This document shows positions 10,098 to 19,811 of a DNA stretch of 64,000 bases, one piece after another. Each line of letters starts with the position of its first letter. Within the stretch, counting starts at the first letter, position 1. The stretch is from Bacteroidota bacterium (lineage in GTDB: Bacteria > Bacteroidota > Bacteroidia > Sphingobacteriales > Sphingobacteriaceae), in NCBI GenBank assembly GCA_018266915.1, contig JAFDZM010000045.1, positions 207,922 through 271,921 of the forward strand. Reading direction: 5' to 3'. The notes beneath the pieces are model-generated. The model saw only the letters and a program-made list of their open reading frames with translations. It was not told where the DNA came from and made no database searches. Made by a program: the position numbers and the translations under genes.

Positions 10098-10117
10098 TAA
10101 TTTTGTATACAAAAATA
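10098..10117. promoter_or_regulatory. Possible divergent -7 boxes
   Basis: TAATTTTG on the + strand (10098-10105) and TATTTTTG on the minus strand (10110-10117) sit back to back around the palindromic GTATAC. The minus box could serve the 45-residue ORF. No good -33 TTTG is seen for either, so this is tentative. Confidence 0.3.
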
Positions 10118-10208
10118 GACAGAAACTAATTGCAGTCCCCCCTTTTGCAAGCAAAATGAACGGGACTAAATTCTTTATCGAAAGGATGGAAATTCTATAA
10201 AAGAAAAA

Positions 10209-10236
10209 ATCTCTTGCCGCCCCCACGTCAAGAGAT
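10209..10236 (-). terminator. Hairpin after the 29-residue ORF
   Basis: Arms ATCTCTTG / CAAGAGAT around a 12-nt loop. On the minus strand it ends in ATTTTTTC, a proper T-tract, six nt after the stop codon of the short ORF at 10242-10331. Confidence 0.6.
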
Positions 10237-10241
10237 CTTAG

Positions 10242-10331
10242 TCAGATAATTGCTGTTAATGAAATAACAAATATGACTACTTTTACGCTATCCGGAATCA
10301 AAAGGTTACCTAAAATCACTTCAGATAACAT
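10242..10331 (-). CDS. Possible 29-residue hydrophobic peptide
   Basis: ATG-initiated ORF. Its second half is a run of small and branched hydrophobic residues (VKVVIFVISLTAII), long enough for a short membrane helix. It lies between the terminator of the Gly-rich gene (10394-10415) and its own terminator (10209-10236), so it would be an independent transcript. Short hydrophobic peptides can be type I toxins or small membrane proteins, but nothing here proves translation. Confidence 0.3.
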   Translation of the reverse strand: MLSEVILGNLLIPDSVKVVIFVISLTAII

Positions 10332-10393
10332 ATTTTTTCTATCTCATTTTCAAATACTTACATAAAACACTAAAAATATAGTCAAATAAAAAA

Positions 10394-10415
10394 GGGATAC
10401 CCCATCGGATATCCC
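10394..10415 (-). terminator. Intrinsic terminator after the Gly-rich secreted protein
   Basis: GGGATA / TATCCC stem with a 10-nt loop, followed on the minus strand by TTTTTTATTT. It lies about 50 nt behind the stop at 10466. Confidence 0.7.
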
Positions 10416-10465
10416 CTGAAATTTAATTTAACCTCTTCCAGATATGGAAAAGTCCTTTGATCCTT

Positions 10466-11485
10466 TTATTGCTGAGTTTCGGATTGCTGATCGCTGCTGT
10501 TATTGTTATTCTGGTTATCGGCAGTGCCTCCTCCATCGATGCTTACGATCTTATAAGCTTTTTTACCGTTAGCATCTTTTACTTCCTGGTAATAGATGCC
10601 ATCCTCAGATACATAATAAGTAGTACCTGATAATTTCACCTTACGGCAATCAGGAGGTAACTGGCTTACAATATCCCCTACATGCGGCATAACTGAGTTC
10701 GCACCTGAGGCATTGGTATTTAGCTGACCGTCCTTACCAACCACCTCGTAAACCACAGTTCCGTCATCTTTGGTAATAGCCTGGTAGTATACACCATTTT
10801 TCTCATAGTATTGCTGGCCGTCTATCACAATAGATTGCGCATCACTTGGTAAAGTATTGATGGCAGCGCCAACCGGAGGTTCAACTACAGTATATTGATC
10901 GTTATTATAGTTATAGAAGAAACCATCGCTATAAAAATACGGATCGCCATCCCAATAAAACGAATAATAGCCGTAAGGAAGGAAGCCAAAACCCAGGCCC
11001 AGCCACGGATAATACAAGCTACCATAAAAGCCGCCATTGTAAAAGTATCCGCCATGATGCCCCCATCCGTAACCACGGCCATAGTAACCGCCATGCCCAT
11101 ATACGCCCCCACCAACTGAGCCGGGTACAAAACCACGGTGTGTACTCGCAAAGGCATTATTCCTAATAACACCGTTACGTGTTACAAAACCGCCTCTTGA
11201 TGTAACCATCCCACGCGAACCTGCAATACTGCCTGTACGCGGAGAAAAGCCACTGCGGGGAGCGAAACCGCCGCTACGAGGGGCCGATATACCTACAGAC
11301 GAACGGCCGGCACTTGAAAATCCGCCGCTGGAATGGCCTCCGGAGAAACCGCCGCCGCCACCTGAGTGACCGCCGCCACCACCACCACCGCCGCCTCTAT
11401 GCTGGGCAGTGGCTGTTGCAGCCATAAACAAACACATTACTGCGCTCAAGCCGGTAAGTGTTAAATATTTGAATATCCTTTTCAT
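10466..11485 (-). CDS. Secreted Gly/Ser/Tyr-rich protein, probably DUF6515 family
   Basis: 339 residues. A signal peptide ending ATATAQ (about residue 28) is followed by a low-complexity Gly/Ser/Arg region to about residue 95, a Gly/Tyr/aromatic region (GHGGYYGRGYGWGHHGGYF, LGLGFGFLPYGYYSFYWDG), and two copies of a short C-terminal beta motif: QQYYEKNGVYYQAITKDDG and TTYYVSEDGIYYQEVKDANG, each with a GxVVYEVVGKDG / GKKAYKIVSIDG continuation. The end is Asn/Gln/Ser-rich. The paired YYxxxGxYYQ motifs resemble DUF6515; function is unknown. It is probably an envelope-surface protein. Confidence 0.7.
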   Translation of the reverse strand: MKRIFKYLTLTGLSAVMCLFMAATATAQHRGGGGGGGGGHSGGGGGFSGGHSSGGFSSAGRSSVGISAPRSGGFAPRSGFSPRTGSIAGSRGMVTSRGGFVTRNGVIRNNAFASTHRGFVPGSVGGGVYGHGGYYGRGYGWGHHGGYFYNGGFYGSLYYPWLGLGFGFLPYGYYSFYWDGDPYFYSDGFFYNYNNDQYTVVEPPVGAAINTLPSDAQSIVIDGQQYYEKNGVYYQAITKDDGTVVYEVVGKDGQLNTNASGANSVMPHVGDIVSQLPPDCRKVKLSGTTYYVSEDGIYYQEVKDANGKKAYKIVSIDGGGTADNQNNNNSSDQQSETQQ

Positions 11486-11605
11486 GATCTTATAAATTGA
11501 TATGATAATTTTTTAGGTATTTGCAATATAACGTATATGTTTTCCAATAGTATCAATAGGGCCATAAAAATTATGCAAGATGTAAATCATCGCAAAATTG
11601 CCCCA

Positions 11606-12007
11606 TCAAATGCGTAGTATGCGATAGCTCAGGTAAGCATATTGTTTCGACCTGTGCGGCTTTATAACCGCCGCCATAAATGGCATCAATTGCTTCAATA
11701 AACTACCGCCTGCAAGTATAAATACGAAAACAACACCGGTTTGTAACAATTTGCTGAACATTTCGCGTTTGTTTTCTACCGTCGTTTTGTATGCCCTGTG
11801 TATCAGCACCAAAACATTGGCCCCGGTATTTTTTACCTGGTGAGAGGATTTTACTACCAATTGAGATTTTGCCTGCAGATAATTGCTATTAATTCTAAGC
11901 GGACTGAACTTAGGCATATAAAGCAGGTAGGTAACTGCAATAAAAAGATAAATGGTCGTTAACAACACAACGAGACATTTTTTTACGATGGCATTCCCGG
12001 CTTTCAT
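11606..12007 (-). CDS. Hypothetical membrane protein, 133 residues
   Basis: The ATG at 12007 follows an AAAAAGGTG stretch; the frame also extends to a TTG at 12025. Two hydrophobic helices are visible (CLVVLLTTIYLFIAVTYLLY and LLQTGVVFVFILAGGSLLKQ) around a basic soluble segment of about 50 residues. No motif is recognised. It has no operon partner and faces the SusC/SusD operon divergently across 504 bp. Confidence 0.55.
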   Translation of the reverse strand: MKAGNAIVKKCLVVLLTTIYLFIAVTYLLYMPKFSPLRINSNYLQAKSQLVVKSSHQVKNTGANVLVLIHRAYKTTVENKREMFSKLLQTGVVFVFILAGGSLLKQLMPFMAAVIKPHRSKQYAYLSYRILRI

Positions 12008-12511
12008 CACCTTTTTATAAAGCAATACTAAATATACGCAAATTTATTAACTATGACATGCAGAAATACAAAATGTTTAATTTACATACGCATTAGTATG
12101 TATTTTTTAAAAATGTATGACATATCAATTTTTCTTAACTAACTTTATCTTACTGATCTAAGACATTACGGAGCATTGCCTCCTTTTTGCTGATTTCAAA
12201 GCATTCTCTCTCTCACATTTATTTTAATAGCAAAAAGAAACCGGAAAATACCTCGCGTATTTTCCGGTCACAATTAACTCATTAACTGTCTTATCATTAA
12301 CTCCTAATTAATAAAATAATCCAGTTCATTTGAAGTGGCAAAGTTGCGTCTTGCAATTTAATTAATGATGTAATTTTTTAGATACAATTAATTAAAACGA
12401 CGAATATGTCAGTTTTTAAGAAAAACTTTGGTTAAAAATAAAAATCCACAGTAGGTTTGACCCCCCGGACTATATTTTAATAATTAACTATTTAACTAAT
12501 TCTTTTTACTC
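12008..12511. other. 504-bp intergenic region ahead of the SusC/SusD operon
   Basis: AT-rich with no convincing ORF. It contains a perfect 11-bp hairpin at 12241-12267 (CCGGAAAATAC / GTATTTTCCGG, 5-nt loop) whose minus-strand tail is TTTCTTTTTG, so it could end a minus-strand transcript. A TATATTTT near 12471 is a possible -7 element of the SusC gene, but no well-spaced -33 TTTG is seen. Confidence 0.5.
12241..12267 (-). terminator. Perfect 11-bp hairpin
   Basis: CCGGAAAATAC / GTATTTTCCGG with a 5-nt loop, T-rich on the minus-strand side. No minus-strand gene ends just upstream of it, so it may be a leader structure or end an unseen transcript. Confidence 0.5.
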
Positions 12512-15500
12512 ATGAAAAAATCTCTACTTCTGATTTTGTGCTTTCTGCTGGCCTCGGCGCAGCTATTTGCGCAAACTCACACCGTGACAGGGAAAGTTAC
12601 GGGAAAAGATGACGGCTTGCCGATACCGGGAGTATCCGTAAGCGTAGCCGGTACCAACACCGGTACACAAACAAAAGTCGATGGTACTTATTCACTCCAG
12701 GCAGCCGATGGCGCAAAGCTGACATTCAGCTTTATCGGATATGCCAGTCAGACACTGACGGTAAGTGGATCCACGCTTAATGTTGCCCTGGTTACTTCCA
12801 GCCAGCAATTGGGCGAGGTGGTTGTAACCGGTGCATTAGGCTTAAGCAGGACCCGTAACCAACAAGCCTATGCAGCTCAACAGGTAAACGGCGACGAAGT
12901 AAGCAAACAACGTTCTGATAACTTTGTCGATGGATTATCCGGTAAAGTGGCTGGCCTCCAGGTAACTCAAAATAATACCCTTGGCGGTTCAACCAACGTT
13001 GTACTTCGTGGTTATAAATCTATTTTCTACAATAACCAGGCGCTGTTTGTAATTGACGGAGTGCCCATCGGAAATGAAAATACAAATACCACCGATCAGA
13101 TGACCGGCGGCGGTGGTTATGATTACGGCAGCCCGGTATCAGATATCAATCCGGATGATATTGAAAGCGTTACTGTTTTAAAGGGGGCAGGAGCAACAGC
13201 GCTTTATGGTTCGCGGGGAAGCAACGGTGTTATTTTGATCACCACCAAAAAGGGCAGAAAAGGATTAGGCATAACGATCAACTCAACCGTTAGCCTGAAC
13301 GAAATAGATAAATCAACCTTCCCGCAATACCAGAAGCAGTATGGCGCGGGTTATGCGCAGTATTTTAATCAGGCTAATATATTCGGCAATCCGAACGCAC
13401 AGGTTGCTCCTACAGCTGATGATGCTTCAAACGGAACGGCATTTGATCCAAACCTGATGATCTATCAGTGGGACGCATTTGACCCAACTTCACCCTATTA
13501 TGGCAAGGCCAGGCCATGGGTTGCAGCTAAGAACGACCCAACTACTTTCTTCATAAAACCAATCTCGACAGACCAGAGTATTATGATCACCAATGGCGGG
13601 GATAATGGTGATTTTAAATTAGGTTACACCAAGAGCATCAACAACGGTGTTATACCGAACAGCCGTTTGGATAAAAATATTGTTGATCTGGCTGCTACTT
13701 ATAAAATCACTCCCAAACTGAGTGTAGGTGGTGCTTTGAATTTCTCTAATATTAATGGTCGCGGCAGAGGCGGAACTGGTTATGACGGTAATCAGTCTGA
13801 TAATCGTAATGTAATGACTAACTTCAGGCAGTGGTGGGAAACCAACGTTGATGTGCAAGAGTTAAAACAAGCTTATGAGCGCACCGGGCAAAACGTAAGC
13901 TGGAATATGGCCGACCCACAGGACGGCAACACCTTCCCTGCTTTCTGGAACAACCCCTACTGGGTAGTTGATCACAACTACGAAACCGACTCGCGTAACC
14001 GTTACCTCGGTAATGTAAATGCGAACTACAAAGCAACATCCTGGTTAAACTTCACCGGCCGCGTTTCATTGGATAGTTATTCTGAAATGCAGGAAGAGCG
14101 CTATGACGTTGGTAGTATCGGTGTGCCTTACTATTCAAGATATAACCATGATTATTCTGAAACAAACTTCGACCTGTTAGCCAATGTAAATAAAGACCTT
14201 GGCAAAGATTTTAACCTGAAAGCTGTTTTGGGTACCAACATCAGGAAGGATTATGAGAACAGCATTTTTGCCAGCACTAATGGTGGTTTGATCGTACCGG
14301 GTTTATATTCATTATCCAATACCTTAAATTCACCTTTATCACCGGTTGAAGCTGAATACAGAAAAGAAGTTGACGGTGTTTTTGGCAGCGCGACCCTTAC
14401 CTGGAGAAATATGATCACATTGGACGGTACGTTAAGAAGGGATAAATCCTCAACTTTACCTGCTGCCAACAATGCGTATTACTATCCATCAGTATCAGCA
14501 GGCTTCACCTTCTCCGAACTACTTAAAAACTGGACCTGGTTGTCATACGGTAAAATACGCGCCAACTATGCGCAGGTAGGTAGCGATGCTCCTTACTATA
14601 GTACATTAGATACCTACACCATTGGTACCCCATTTGGTTCGTTACCCCAAACAATACTTAACTCGACCAAGAATAACTCAAACCTGAAACCTGAACAAAC
14701 CAAGAGCAAAGAAATTGGTTTAGAATTGGCGTTTTTCCATAACAGGTTAGGTTTTGACGGTACTTACTATGTTACAAATACTTTTGACGAAATATTACCT
14801 GTTAACGTATCAAACGCAACAGGTTACACCAACGAGTTCCTGAATGCAGGTAATGTTCAGAATAAAGGTGTGGAACTTTCTGTTAACGGTACACCTCTTA
14901 AGACCCGGGATTTTAGCTGGAAAATCACTGTAAACTTTACTGCTGCCTATAACAAGGTTACTGCTTTGTATAAAGATGCAAGCGGTAAAGAAGCAACCAA
15001 TTTAGAGCTGGCCAGCTTCCAGAACGGTGAAAGCTTAAATGCCCCGCTCGGGCAATCGTTGGGTACTATCAGGGGTACAGATTATGTGTATACTAATGGG
15101 CAAAAAACTGTTGGGCCTGATGGTCAATACCTGATTTCACAAACATCAAATAATGATATCGGTAATACCAACCCTAACTGGACAGGCGGTATCAACAACC
15201 AGTTCAGTTATAAGAACTTCACTTTAAGCTTCCTGATTGATATCCGCAAAGGCGGCTCGGTATTCTCGAATGACCTTGCTTATGGGTTAGCCGATGGTAT
15301 TTATCCATTAACGGCTTATACCAATGACCTGGGCAAACCAGTTCGTAACCCATTAGATCAGGGCGGCGGTATGATCCGTCCGGGTGTATATGCAAATGGC
15401 CAGCCTAATACAACCCGTGTAACTGCCTTTAACTATGGCGACTTTGGTGATGGTGTAGGCTTATTGCCATTAAAAGCATTTGTTTATGATGCCAGCTATG

Positions 15501-15736
15501 TAAAACTGCGCGAAGTTTTGGTAGGTTATTCATTACCTCAAAATATTGTTAGCAAGCTTGGGCCGGTAAAAGATGTGACCTTTCAGCTGATTGGCCATAA
15601 CTTATGGATCATCCACAAAAACCTGCCTTATGCAGACCCTGAAGATGCTTTAAGCTCAGGCAACCTGCAGGGTATTCAGGAAGGTGCTTATCCAACCACC
15701 CGCACTTATTCATTTAACTTAAAAGTACGTTTCTAA
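12512..15736 (+). CDS. SusC/RagA-family TonB-dependent receptor
   Basis: 1074 residues, full length. Signal peptide to about residue 21 (AQLFAQ), carboxypeptidase-regulatory domain (GKVTGKDDGLPIPGVSVSV), TonB-box region (LGEVVVTGALG), plug (GLSGKVAGLQVTQ, LFVIDGVPIG, VLKGAGATALYGSRGSNGVI) and a 22-strand-type barrel ending in the aromatic strand TRTYSFNLKVRF. It imports a substrate captured by the SusD lipoprotein encoded 13 nt downstream. No glycoside hydrolase or peptidase is encoded beside it, so the substrate is open; the linked SusD resembles the SusD-like_2 group. Confidence 0.95.
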   Translation: MKKSLLLILCFLLASAQLFAQTHTVTGKVTGKDDGLPIPGVSVSVAGTNTGTQTKVDGTYSLQAADGAKLTFSFIGYASQTLTVSGSTLNVALVTSSQQLGEVVVTGALGLSRTRNQQAYAAQQVNGDEVSKQRSDNFVDGLSGKVAGLQVTQNNTLGGSTNVVLRGYKSIFYNNQALFVIDGVPIGNENTNTTDQMTGGGGYDYGSPVSDINPDDIESVTVLKGAGATALYGSRGSNGVILITTKKGRKGLGITINSTVSLNEIDKSTFPQYQKQYGAGYAQYFNQANIFGNPNAQVAPTADDASNGTAFDPNLMIYQWDAFDPTSPYYGKARPWVAAKNDPTTFFIKPISTDQSIMITNGGDNGDFKLGYTKSINNGVIPNSRLDKNIVDLAATYKITPKLSVGGALNFSNINGRGRGGTGYDGNQSDNRNVMTNFRQWWETNVDVQELKQAYERTGQNVSWNMADPQDGNTFPAFWNNPYWVVDHNYETDSRNRYLGNVNANYKATSWLNFTGRVSLDSYSEMQEERYDVGSIGVPYYSRYNHDYSETNFDLLANVNKDLGKDFNLKAVLGTNIRKDYENSIFASTNGGLIVPGLYSLSNTLNSPLSPVEAEYRKEVDGVFGSATLTWRNMITLDGTLRRDKSSTLPAANNAYYYPSVSAGFTFSELLKNWTWLSYGKIRANYAQVGSDAPYYSTLDTYTIGTPFGSLPQTILNSTKNNSNLKPEQTKSKEIGLELAFFHNRLGFDGTYYVTNTFDEILPVNVSNATGYTNEFLNAGNVQNKGVELSVNGTPLKTRDFSWKITVNFTAAYNKVTALYKDASGKEATNLELASFQNGESLNAPLGQSLGTIRGTDYVYTNGQKTVGPDGQYLISQTSNNDIGNTNPNWTGGINNQFSYKNFTLSFLIDIRKGGSVFSNDLAYGLADGIYPLTAYTNDLGKPVRNPLDQGGGMIRPGVYANGQPNTTRVTAFNYGDFGDGVGLLPLKAFVYDASYVKLREVLVGYSLPQNIVSKLGPVKDVTFQLIGHNLWIIHKNLPYADPEDALSSGNLQGIQEGAYPTTRTYSFNLKVRF

Positions 15737-15749
15737 TCCCTATAAAGAC

Positions 15750-17243
15750 ATGAAAAAGACTGCATTAATTTTTGTATTGGTCTTGCTATCAGCGGCCTGC
15801 AAAAAGGACCTGACGAGCCTGAACGTGGATCCGAAACATCCATCTACAGTACCGTCATATAGCTTGTTCACAGAGTCGGAAAGACTGCTGAGCAATACCG
15901 TGACTTCATCCAATGTTAACCTTAACATTTTCCGTTTAATAGAACAACAATGGACAGAGACCACCTACTTGAACGAAACAAATTATCAACTGCCATCCCG
16001 TAACCAGCCTGATGCCATATGGGCGGCATTTTACAGCAGTGTGCTTATCAACCTTGAAAAAGCAAAAGGTTTTATCCCTACTGATGTAAGCGATAAAGGG
16101 ACGCAAAAAAATGAGATAGCCATTGCCGATATGTTGCAGGTGTATACTTACTATTACCTGCTTACCACATTTGGCAACATTCCGTATAGCCAGGCGCTTA
16201 ACATCAATAATCCTTTCCCGGCTTATGATGATGCCAAAACTGTGTATGGCGAATTATTAACCCGTTTAGATGCTGATATTGCAGCATTGGATCCGGCTTC
16301 AGGAAGCTATGGCGCAAATGATGTTATTTATGCCGGTGACCCAACCGCATGGAAAAAGTTCGGTAACTCCCTTAAATTAAAAATGGGCGTTACTATGGCC
16401 GATTACGATGCAACCACAGCCCAAACAGTAATAGCAGCCGCTGTTACCGGTGGTGTATTTACTTCTAACGCCGACAATGCGACTTTTGACTATCTGACCG
16501 GTCCACCGAACACAAACCCTGTTTGGGTTGATTTGGTGCAAAGCCAACGTCATGATTTTGTGGGCACAAGCCAGTTTATTAACCTGTTAAATCCAAACAC
16601 TGCAACACAGGATCCGCGCTTGCCATACTTCTTTTCGCAGAGCATAGCGGGTGGGACTTATGTGGGTGCAGCCAACGGTTCGGGTAATGGTGGATTGGTT
16701 TATAGCCAGTATTCACTGCCATCGGGTCCGCTTATTACTCCGGGTTCCCTTGGTAAAGTAACCAATCCTGATTTTCCAGGCGACCTGTTAGATTATGCCG
16801 AAACAGAGTTTAACCTGGCCGAGGCTTCTGCACGCGGCATCAGCGTAGGCGGTACTGTACAATCGCATTACAATGCTGCAATTACCGCATCAATTACTTA
16901 CTGGGGCGGAACAGATGTTGACGCTGCTACTTACCTGGCATTGCCAACAGTAGCCTATGCAACAGCAACCAACCCTACTGCTCCGGGCGTGTTAACCCCG
17001 TTGCAAAAAATTGCATTGCAGGAATATATTGCTTTATACAATAGAGGCTGGGATGCATGGATACTAACCCGCAGATTGGATTATCCGACATTGCTTCCTC
17101 CGCCAAATGCATACAGTGGTTTCCCTGTACGCTTCACTTATCCTATCAGTGAGCAAAACGTGAACAAGGAAAATTACGATAAAGCTGCCGCTGCCATAGG
17201 TGGTGACCTGGTTACCACCAAGCTTTTCTTCGACGTGCATTAA
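15750..17243 (+). CDS. SusD/RagB-family nutrient-binding outer-membrane lipoprotein
   Basis: 497 residues. Lipobox LSAAC with lipidated Cys17, then KK. The body has TPR-like helices and the SusD-type features YTYYYLLTTFGNIPYSQAL, AWKKFGNSLKLKMGV, and LLDYAETEFNLAEASARG, as in the SusD-like_2 group. It caps the SusC barrel encoded 13 nt upstream and hands ligand to it at the cell surface. It is the last gene of the operon, closed by a strong terminator. Confidence 0.94.
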   Translation: MKKTALIFVLVLLSAACKKDLTSLNVDPKHPSTVPSYSLFTESERLLSNTVTSSNVNLNIFRLIEQQWTETTYLNETNYQLPSRNQPDAIWAAFYSSVLINLEKAKGFIPTDVSDKGTQKNEIAIADMLQVYTYYYLLTTFGNIPYSQALNINNPFPAYDDAKTVYGELLTRLDADIAALDPASGSYGANDVIYAGDPTAWKKFGNSLKLKMGVTMADYDATTAQTVIAAAVTGGVFTSNADNATFDYLTGPPNTNPVWVDLVQSQRHDFVGTSQFINLLNPNTATQDPRLPYFFSQSIAGGTYVGAANGSGNGGLVYSQYSLPSGPLITPGSLGKVTNPDFPGDLLDYAETEFNLAEASARGISVGGTVQSHYNAAITASITYWGGTDVDAATYLALPTVAYATATNPTAPGVLTPLQKIALQEYIALYNRGWDAWILTRRLDYPTLLPPPNAYSGFPVRFTYPISEQNVNKENYDKAAAAIGGDLVTTKLFFDVH

Positions 17244-17270
17244 CACACAGATAAGCAAAAATACTACCCA

Positions 17271-17300
17271 AGCCCCGGCCCTAAAAAGCCGGGGCTTTTT
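17271..17300 (+). terminator. Strong intrinsic terminator of the SusC/SusD operon
   Basis: AGCCCCGGC / GCCGGGGCT stem (9 bp, 8-nt loop) followed by TTTT, 28 nt after the SusD stop codon. Confidence 0.9.
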
Positions 17301-17393
17301 GCTGAATATCAGCACTTAAAACTGTTAATAACTTTTCTTTCAAAAGCGCGGCTTCGCTATAACCTATCGAAAAATATTTGCGTTTAACCACCT

Positions 17394-17729
17394 ATGAAAA
17401 TTGAAGGCGGACTGCTCATTAATATGAGCACAGAATTAGCAAACTATTTTAAAGGTCACCCGGCAGAATTACCTGCAACCGTTGATGTAAACTCTTTAGA
17501 AGTCAGAACCTCATCGTATTTGATCGAGCATATTGAGAACTATACCCAGAAACCATTTACAGATAAATTCTTATGGTGCGTGGTGTTCCCGAAATCAAAA
17601 AATCCGCTGTTTGAGTACTTTTACTTTATTGATTACATGGCAATTCATAAAGGAGAGCACGGCATTGTTTCGGCCAAGCTGATGTACGAAAACAAGGATT
17701 ACACTTCGGCCTGGTACTCGGCTAACTGA
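17394..17729 (+). CDS. Hypothetical protein, 111 residues
   Basis: No recognised domain. It is a soluble, acidic/aromatic small protein without signal peptide (TSSYLIEHIENYTQKPFTDK, LFEYFYFIDYMAIHKGEH). An AATATTTG near 17375 could be a weak -7 box. The ATG at 17394 is used; a second ATG ten codons in (MSTELANYF) is possible. Its 3' end overlaps the convergent methyltransferase gene by 8 bp. Confidence 0.6.
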   Translation: MKIEGGLLINMSTELANYFKGHPAELPATVDVNSLEVRTSSYLIEHIENYTQKPFTDKFLWCVVFPKSKNPLFEYFYFIDYMAIHKGEHGIVSAKLMYENKDYTSAWYSAN

Positions 17730-18348
17730 TAGCAGGCTTATTCCTGAAGCTGCAAAACACAAAGCTTTGTATGGTATGAAAAGGCGTAATGTGCATTTTC
17801 GTGAAGCACCTTATCTTTTCAAAGTACCTTGCAAATAAGTTCGGCAAACTGTTTTCTGAATACTGCTGAACAGGCAGACCACTGCATTTTTCAGGCCCTT
17901 CTTCGCTGAACGTACTCAGCACCATATAACCATCCGGCCCCAGGTAGCGGTGCACCATCTCCAGGTATTTACCCTGTTCTTCTTTATTGATCAGGAAATG
18001 AAAAGTTGCCCTGTCGTGCCATAGATCATATTTCTGACCAGGGTTAAAATCGATCACATCTTTCACTATCCATTTCACCTGCGAAGCATTCGCGCCTAAT
18101 CTTTCCTTTGCCCGCTCAATGGCTTTTGACGAAATATCCAGCACGGTAACATTGGTGTAGCCCAGCATCAATAAATAATCAACCAGCAGACTATCGCCCC
18201 CGCCGATATCAATAATAGCGGCATTTTTTGGCAACCTGAAAAGCTTGATGATTGATAACGAAGTTTCGGGGATAGGTTCGTACCAGCTTACTTCGGTTAG
18301 TTGTTTTGTTTTATACACTTCTTCCCAGTGTTGTTTTCTGTCAGACAT
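17722..18348 (-). CDS. Class I SAM-dependent methyltransferase
   Basis: 208 residues. N-terminal MSDRKQHWEEVYKTK and VSWYEP are typical of small cytosolic methyltransferases, followed by SAM-binding motif I (IIDIGGGDSLLVDYLL), motif II acidic residue (VTVLDISSKAIERAK), and a post-motif (KYDLWHDRATFHFL). The substrate is not evident; the fold resembles tellurite-resistance/thiopurine-type enzymes. It is convergent with the 111-residue gene and alone in its unit. Confidence 0.85.
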   Translation of the reverse strand: MSDRKQHWEEVYKTKQLTEVSWYEPIPETSLSIIKLFRLPKNAAIIDIGGGDSLLVDYLLMLGYTNVTVLDISSKAIERAKERLGANASQVKWIVKDVIDFNPGQKYDLWHDRATFHFLINKEEQGKYLEMVHRYLGPDGYMVLSTFSEEGPEKCSGLPVQQYSENSLPNLFARYFEKIRCFTKMHITPFHTIQSFVFCSFRNKPAIS

Positions 18349-18575
18349 TATAATAATAGCAGGTAATTAACTCCCAAAAGGCCAATAATACACAATAAAA
18401 CTTTAACGTTGATTTGAATGGCTAAGGGACTGCGTTGATTTTACAAACGAAATAGAAAAACATGGTCAACCTTTTCAGGGCGAGACACATTGTGAACGTG
18501 AACACAATCGTTTGCGGACACTGCTAAATATTGCATGGCAAATGCTTAATTTTACTGCCTCAATAATTACATACT

Positions 18576-19766
18576 ATGTACACTACCCTGAAACCTGTGT
18601 TGGAGCAGGAACTCGCCGCAATTGAAGAAGCCGGATTGTATAAAAGAGAACGCATTATTACCTCGCCCCAGGGTGCCGATATTACGGTACTGGGCGGTAA
18701 GAAAGTGATCAACTTTTGTGCGAATAATTACCTGGGGCTATCCAGTCACCCTAAAGTGATACAGGCTGCAAAAGAAACGCTGGACACGCATGGATATGGG
18801 ATGTCGTCGGTGCGGTTTATCTGCGGTACACAGGATATACATAAACAGTTGGAAGCTAAAATCGCAGAGTTTTTGGGGACGGAAGATACCATTCTGTATG
18901 CAGCTGCATTTGATGCCAATGGTGGTGTATTTGAGCCATTGTTTAATGAGCAGGATGCGATTATATCTGATGAATTGAACCATGCCTCGATCATTGACGG
19001 GGTACGTTTATGCAAAGCACAACGCCAGCGTTATAAACACGACGATATGGGCGACCTGGAAGAAAAACTTAAAGCTACACAAAGCTGCCGTCACCGCATT
19101 ATTGTAACCGATGGTGCATTCAGTATGGATGGTACGATTGCCCAATTAGATAAAATATGCGAGCTGGCTGAAAAATATAACTCACTGGTGATGATCGACG
19201 AGAGCCACTGCTCGGGTTTTATGGGCAAAACCGGTCGGGGTACGCATGAGCATCATAATGTGATGGGTAAGATCGATATTATCACCGGTACCTTGGGTAA
19301 AGCGCTGGGCGGTGCGTCGGGTGGCTTTACTTCAGGGCGTAAAGAGATCATCGATATGTTGAGACAGCGTTCAAGGCCCTATTTGTTCTCGAACACATTG
19401 GCGCCATCTATTACAGGAGCTTCTATAGCGGTATTAAACTTATTAAGTGAGACTACCGAATTGCGCGATAAACTGGAAAGAAACACCCAATACTTCCGCA
19501 GCAAAATGACCGAGGCAGGTTTCGATATCAGGCCGGGTGTGCATCCTATCGTACCGGTAATGTTATATGACGCCAAATTATCTCAGGATTTCGCTGCAAA
19601 AATGCTGGATGAAGGTATTTATGTGATCGGGTTCTATTATCCGGTTGTTCCGCAGGGCAAGGCACGTATCAGGGTGCAGATATCAGCAGCGCACGAGCAG
19701 GGGCATTTGGATAAAGCTATAGCCGCTTTCACCAAAGTTGGTAAAGAGCTGGGTGTGATCAAATAA
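18576..19766 (+). CDS. kbl: Glycine C-acetyltransferase (2-amino-3-ketobutyrate CoA ligase)
   Basis: 396 residues, usual length. A PLP-dependent alpha-oxoamine synthase that, with threonine dehydrogenase, cleaves threonine to glycine and acetyl-CoA. Visible are [28 protein letters not shown] with the family's SVRFICGT signature, [13 protein letters not shown], and the PLP-lysine motif [15 protein letters not shown] near residue 243. No tdh is in the window. A toxin-antitoxin pair begins immediately downstream with its own promoter. Confidence 0.95.
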   Translation: MYTTLKPVLEQELAAIEEAGLYKRERIITSPQGADITVLGGKKVINFCANNYLGLSSHPKVIQAAKETLDTHGYGMSSVRFICGTQDIHKQLEAKIAEFLGTEDTILYAAAFDANGGVFEPLFNEQDAIISDELNHASIIDGVRLCKAQRQRYKHDDMGDLEEKLKATQSCRHRIIVTDGAFSMDGTIAQLDKICELAEKYNSLVMIDESHCSGFMGKTGRGTHEHHNVMGKIDIITGTLGKALGGASGGFTSGRKEIIDMLRQRSRPYLFSNTLAPSITGASIAVLNLLSETTELRDKLERNTQYFRSKMTEAGFDIRPGVHPIVPVMLYDAKLSQDFAAKMLDEGIYVIGFYYPVVPQGKARIRVQISAAHEQGHLDKAIAAFTKVGKELGVIK

Positions 19767-19767
19767 A

Positions 19768-19802
19768 TTATACGTATAAATTTTTTATATTTGTACGTAT
19801 AA
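19768..19802 (+). promoter_or_regulatory. Promoter and likely operator of the DUF6364/PIN toxin-antitoxin pair
   Basis: A perfect palindrome TTATACGTATAA (19768-19779) and a one-mismatch copy TTGTACGTATAA (19791-19802) bracket the -7 box TATATTTG (19786-19793), the second copy overlapping it. This is the layout expected for antitoxin autorepression. The box is 19 nt before the antitoxin ATG. Confidence 0.65.
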
Positions 19803-19811
19803 GTGAATACA

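Noticed and set aside
10885..11172. 95-codon ORF in the Gly-rich gene
   Set aside because: A second-frame reading of Gly/Tyr codons; the main frame has a signal peptide and repeated motifs.
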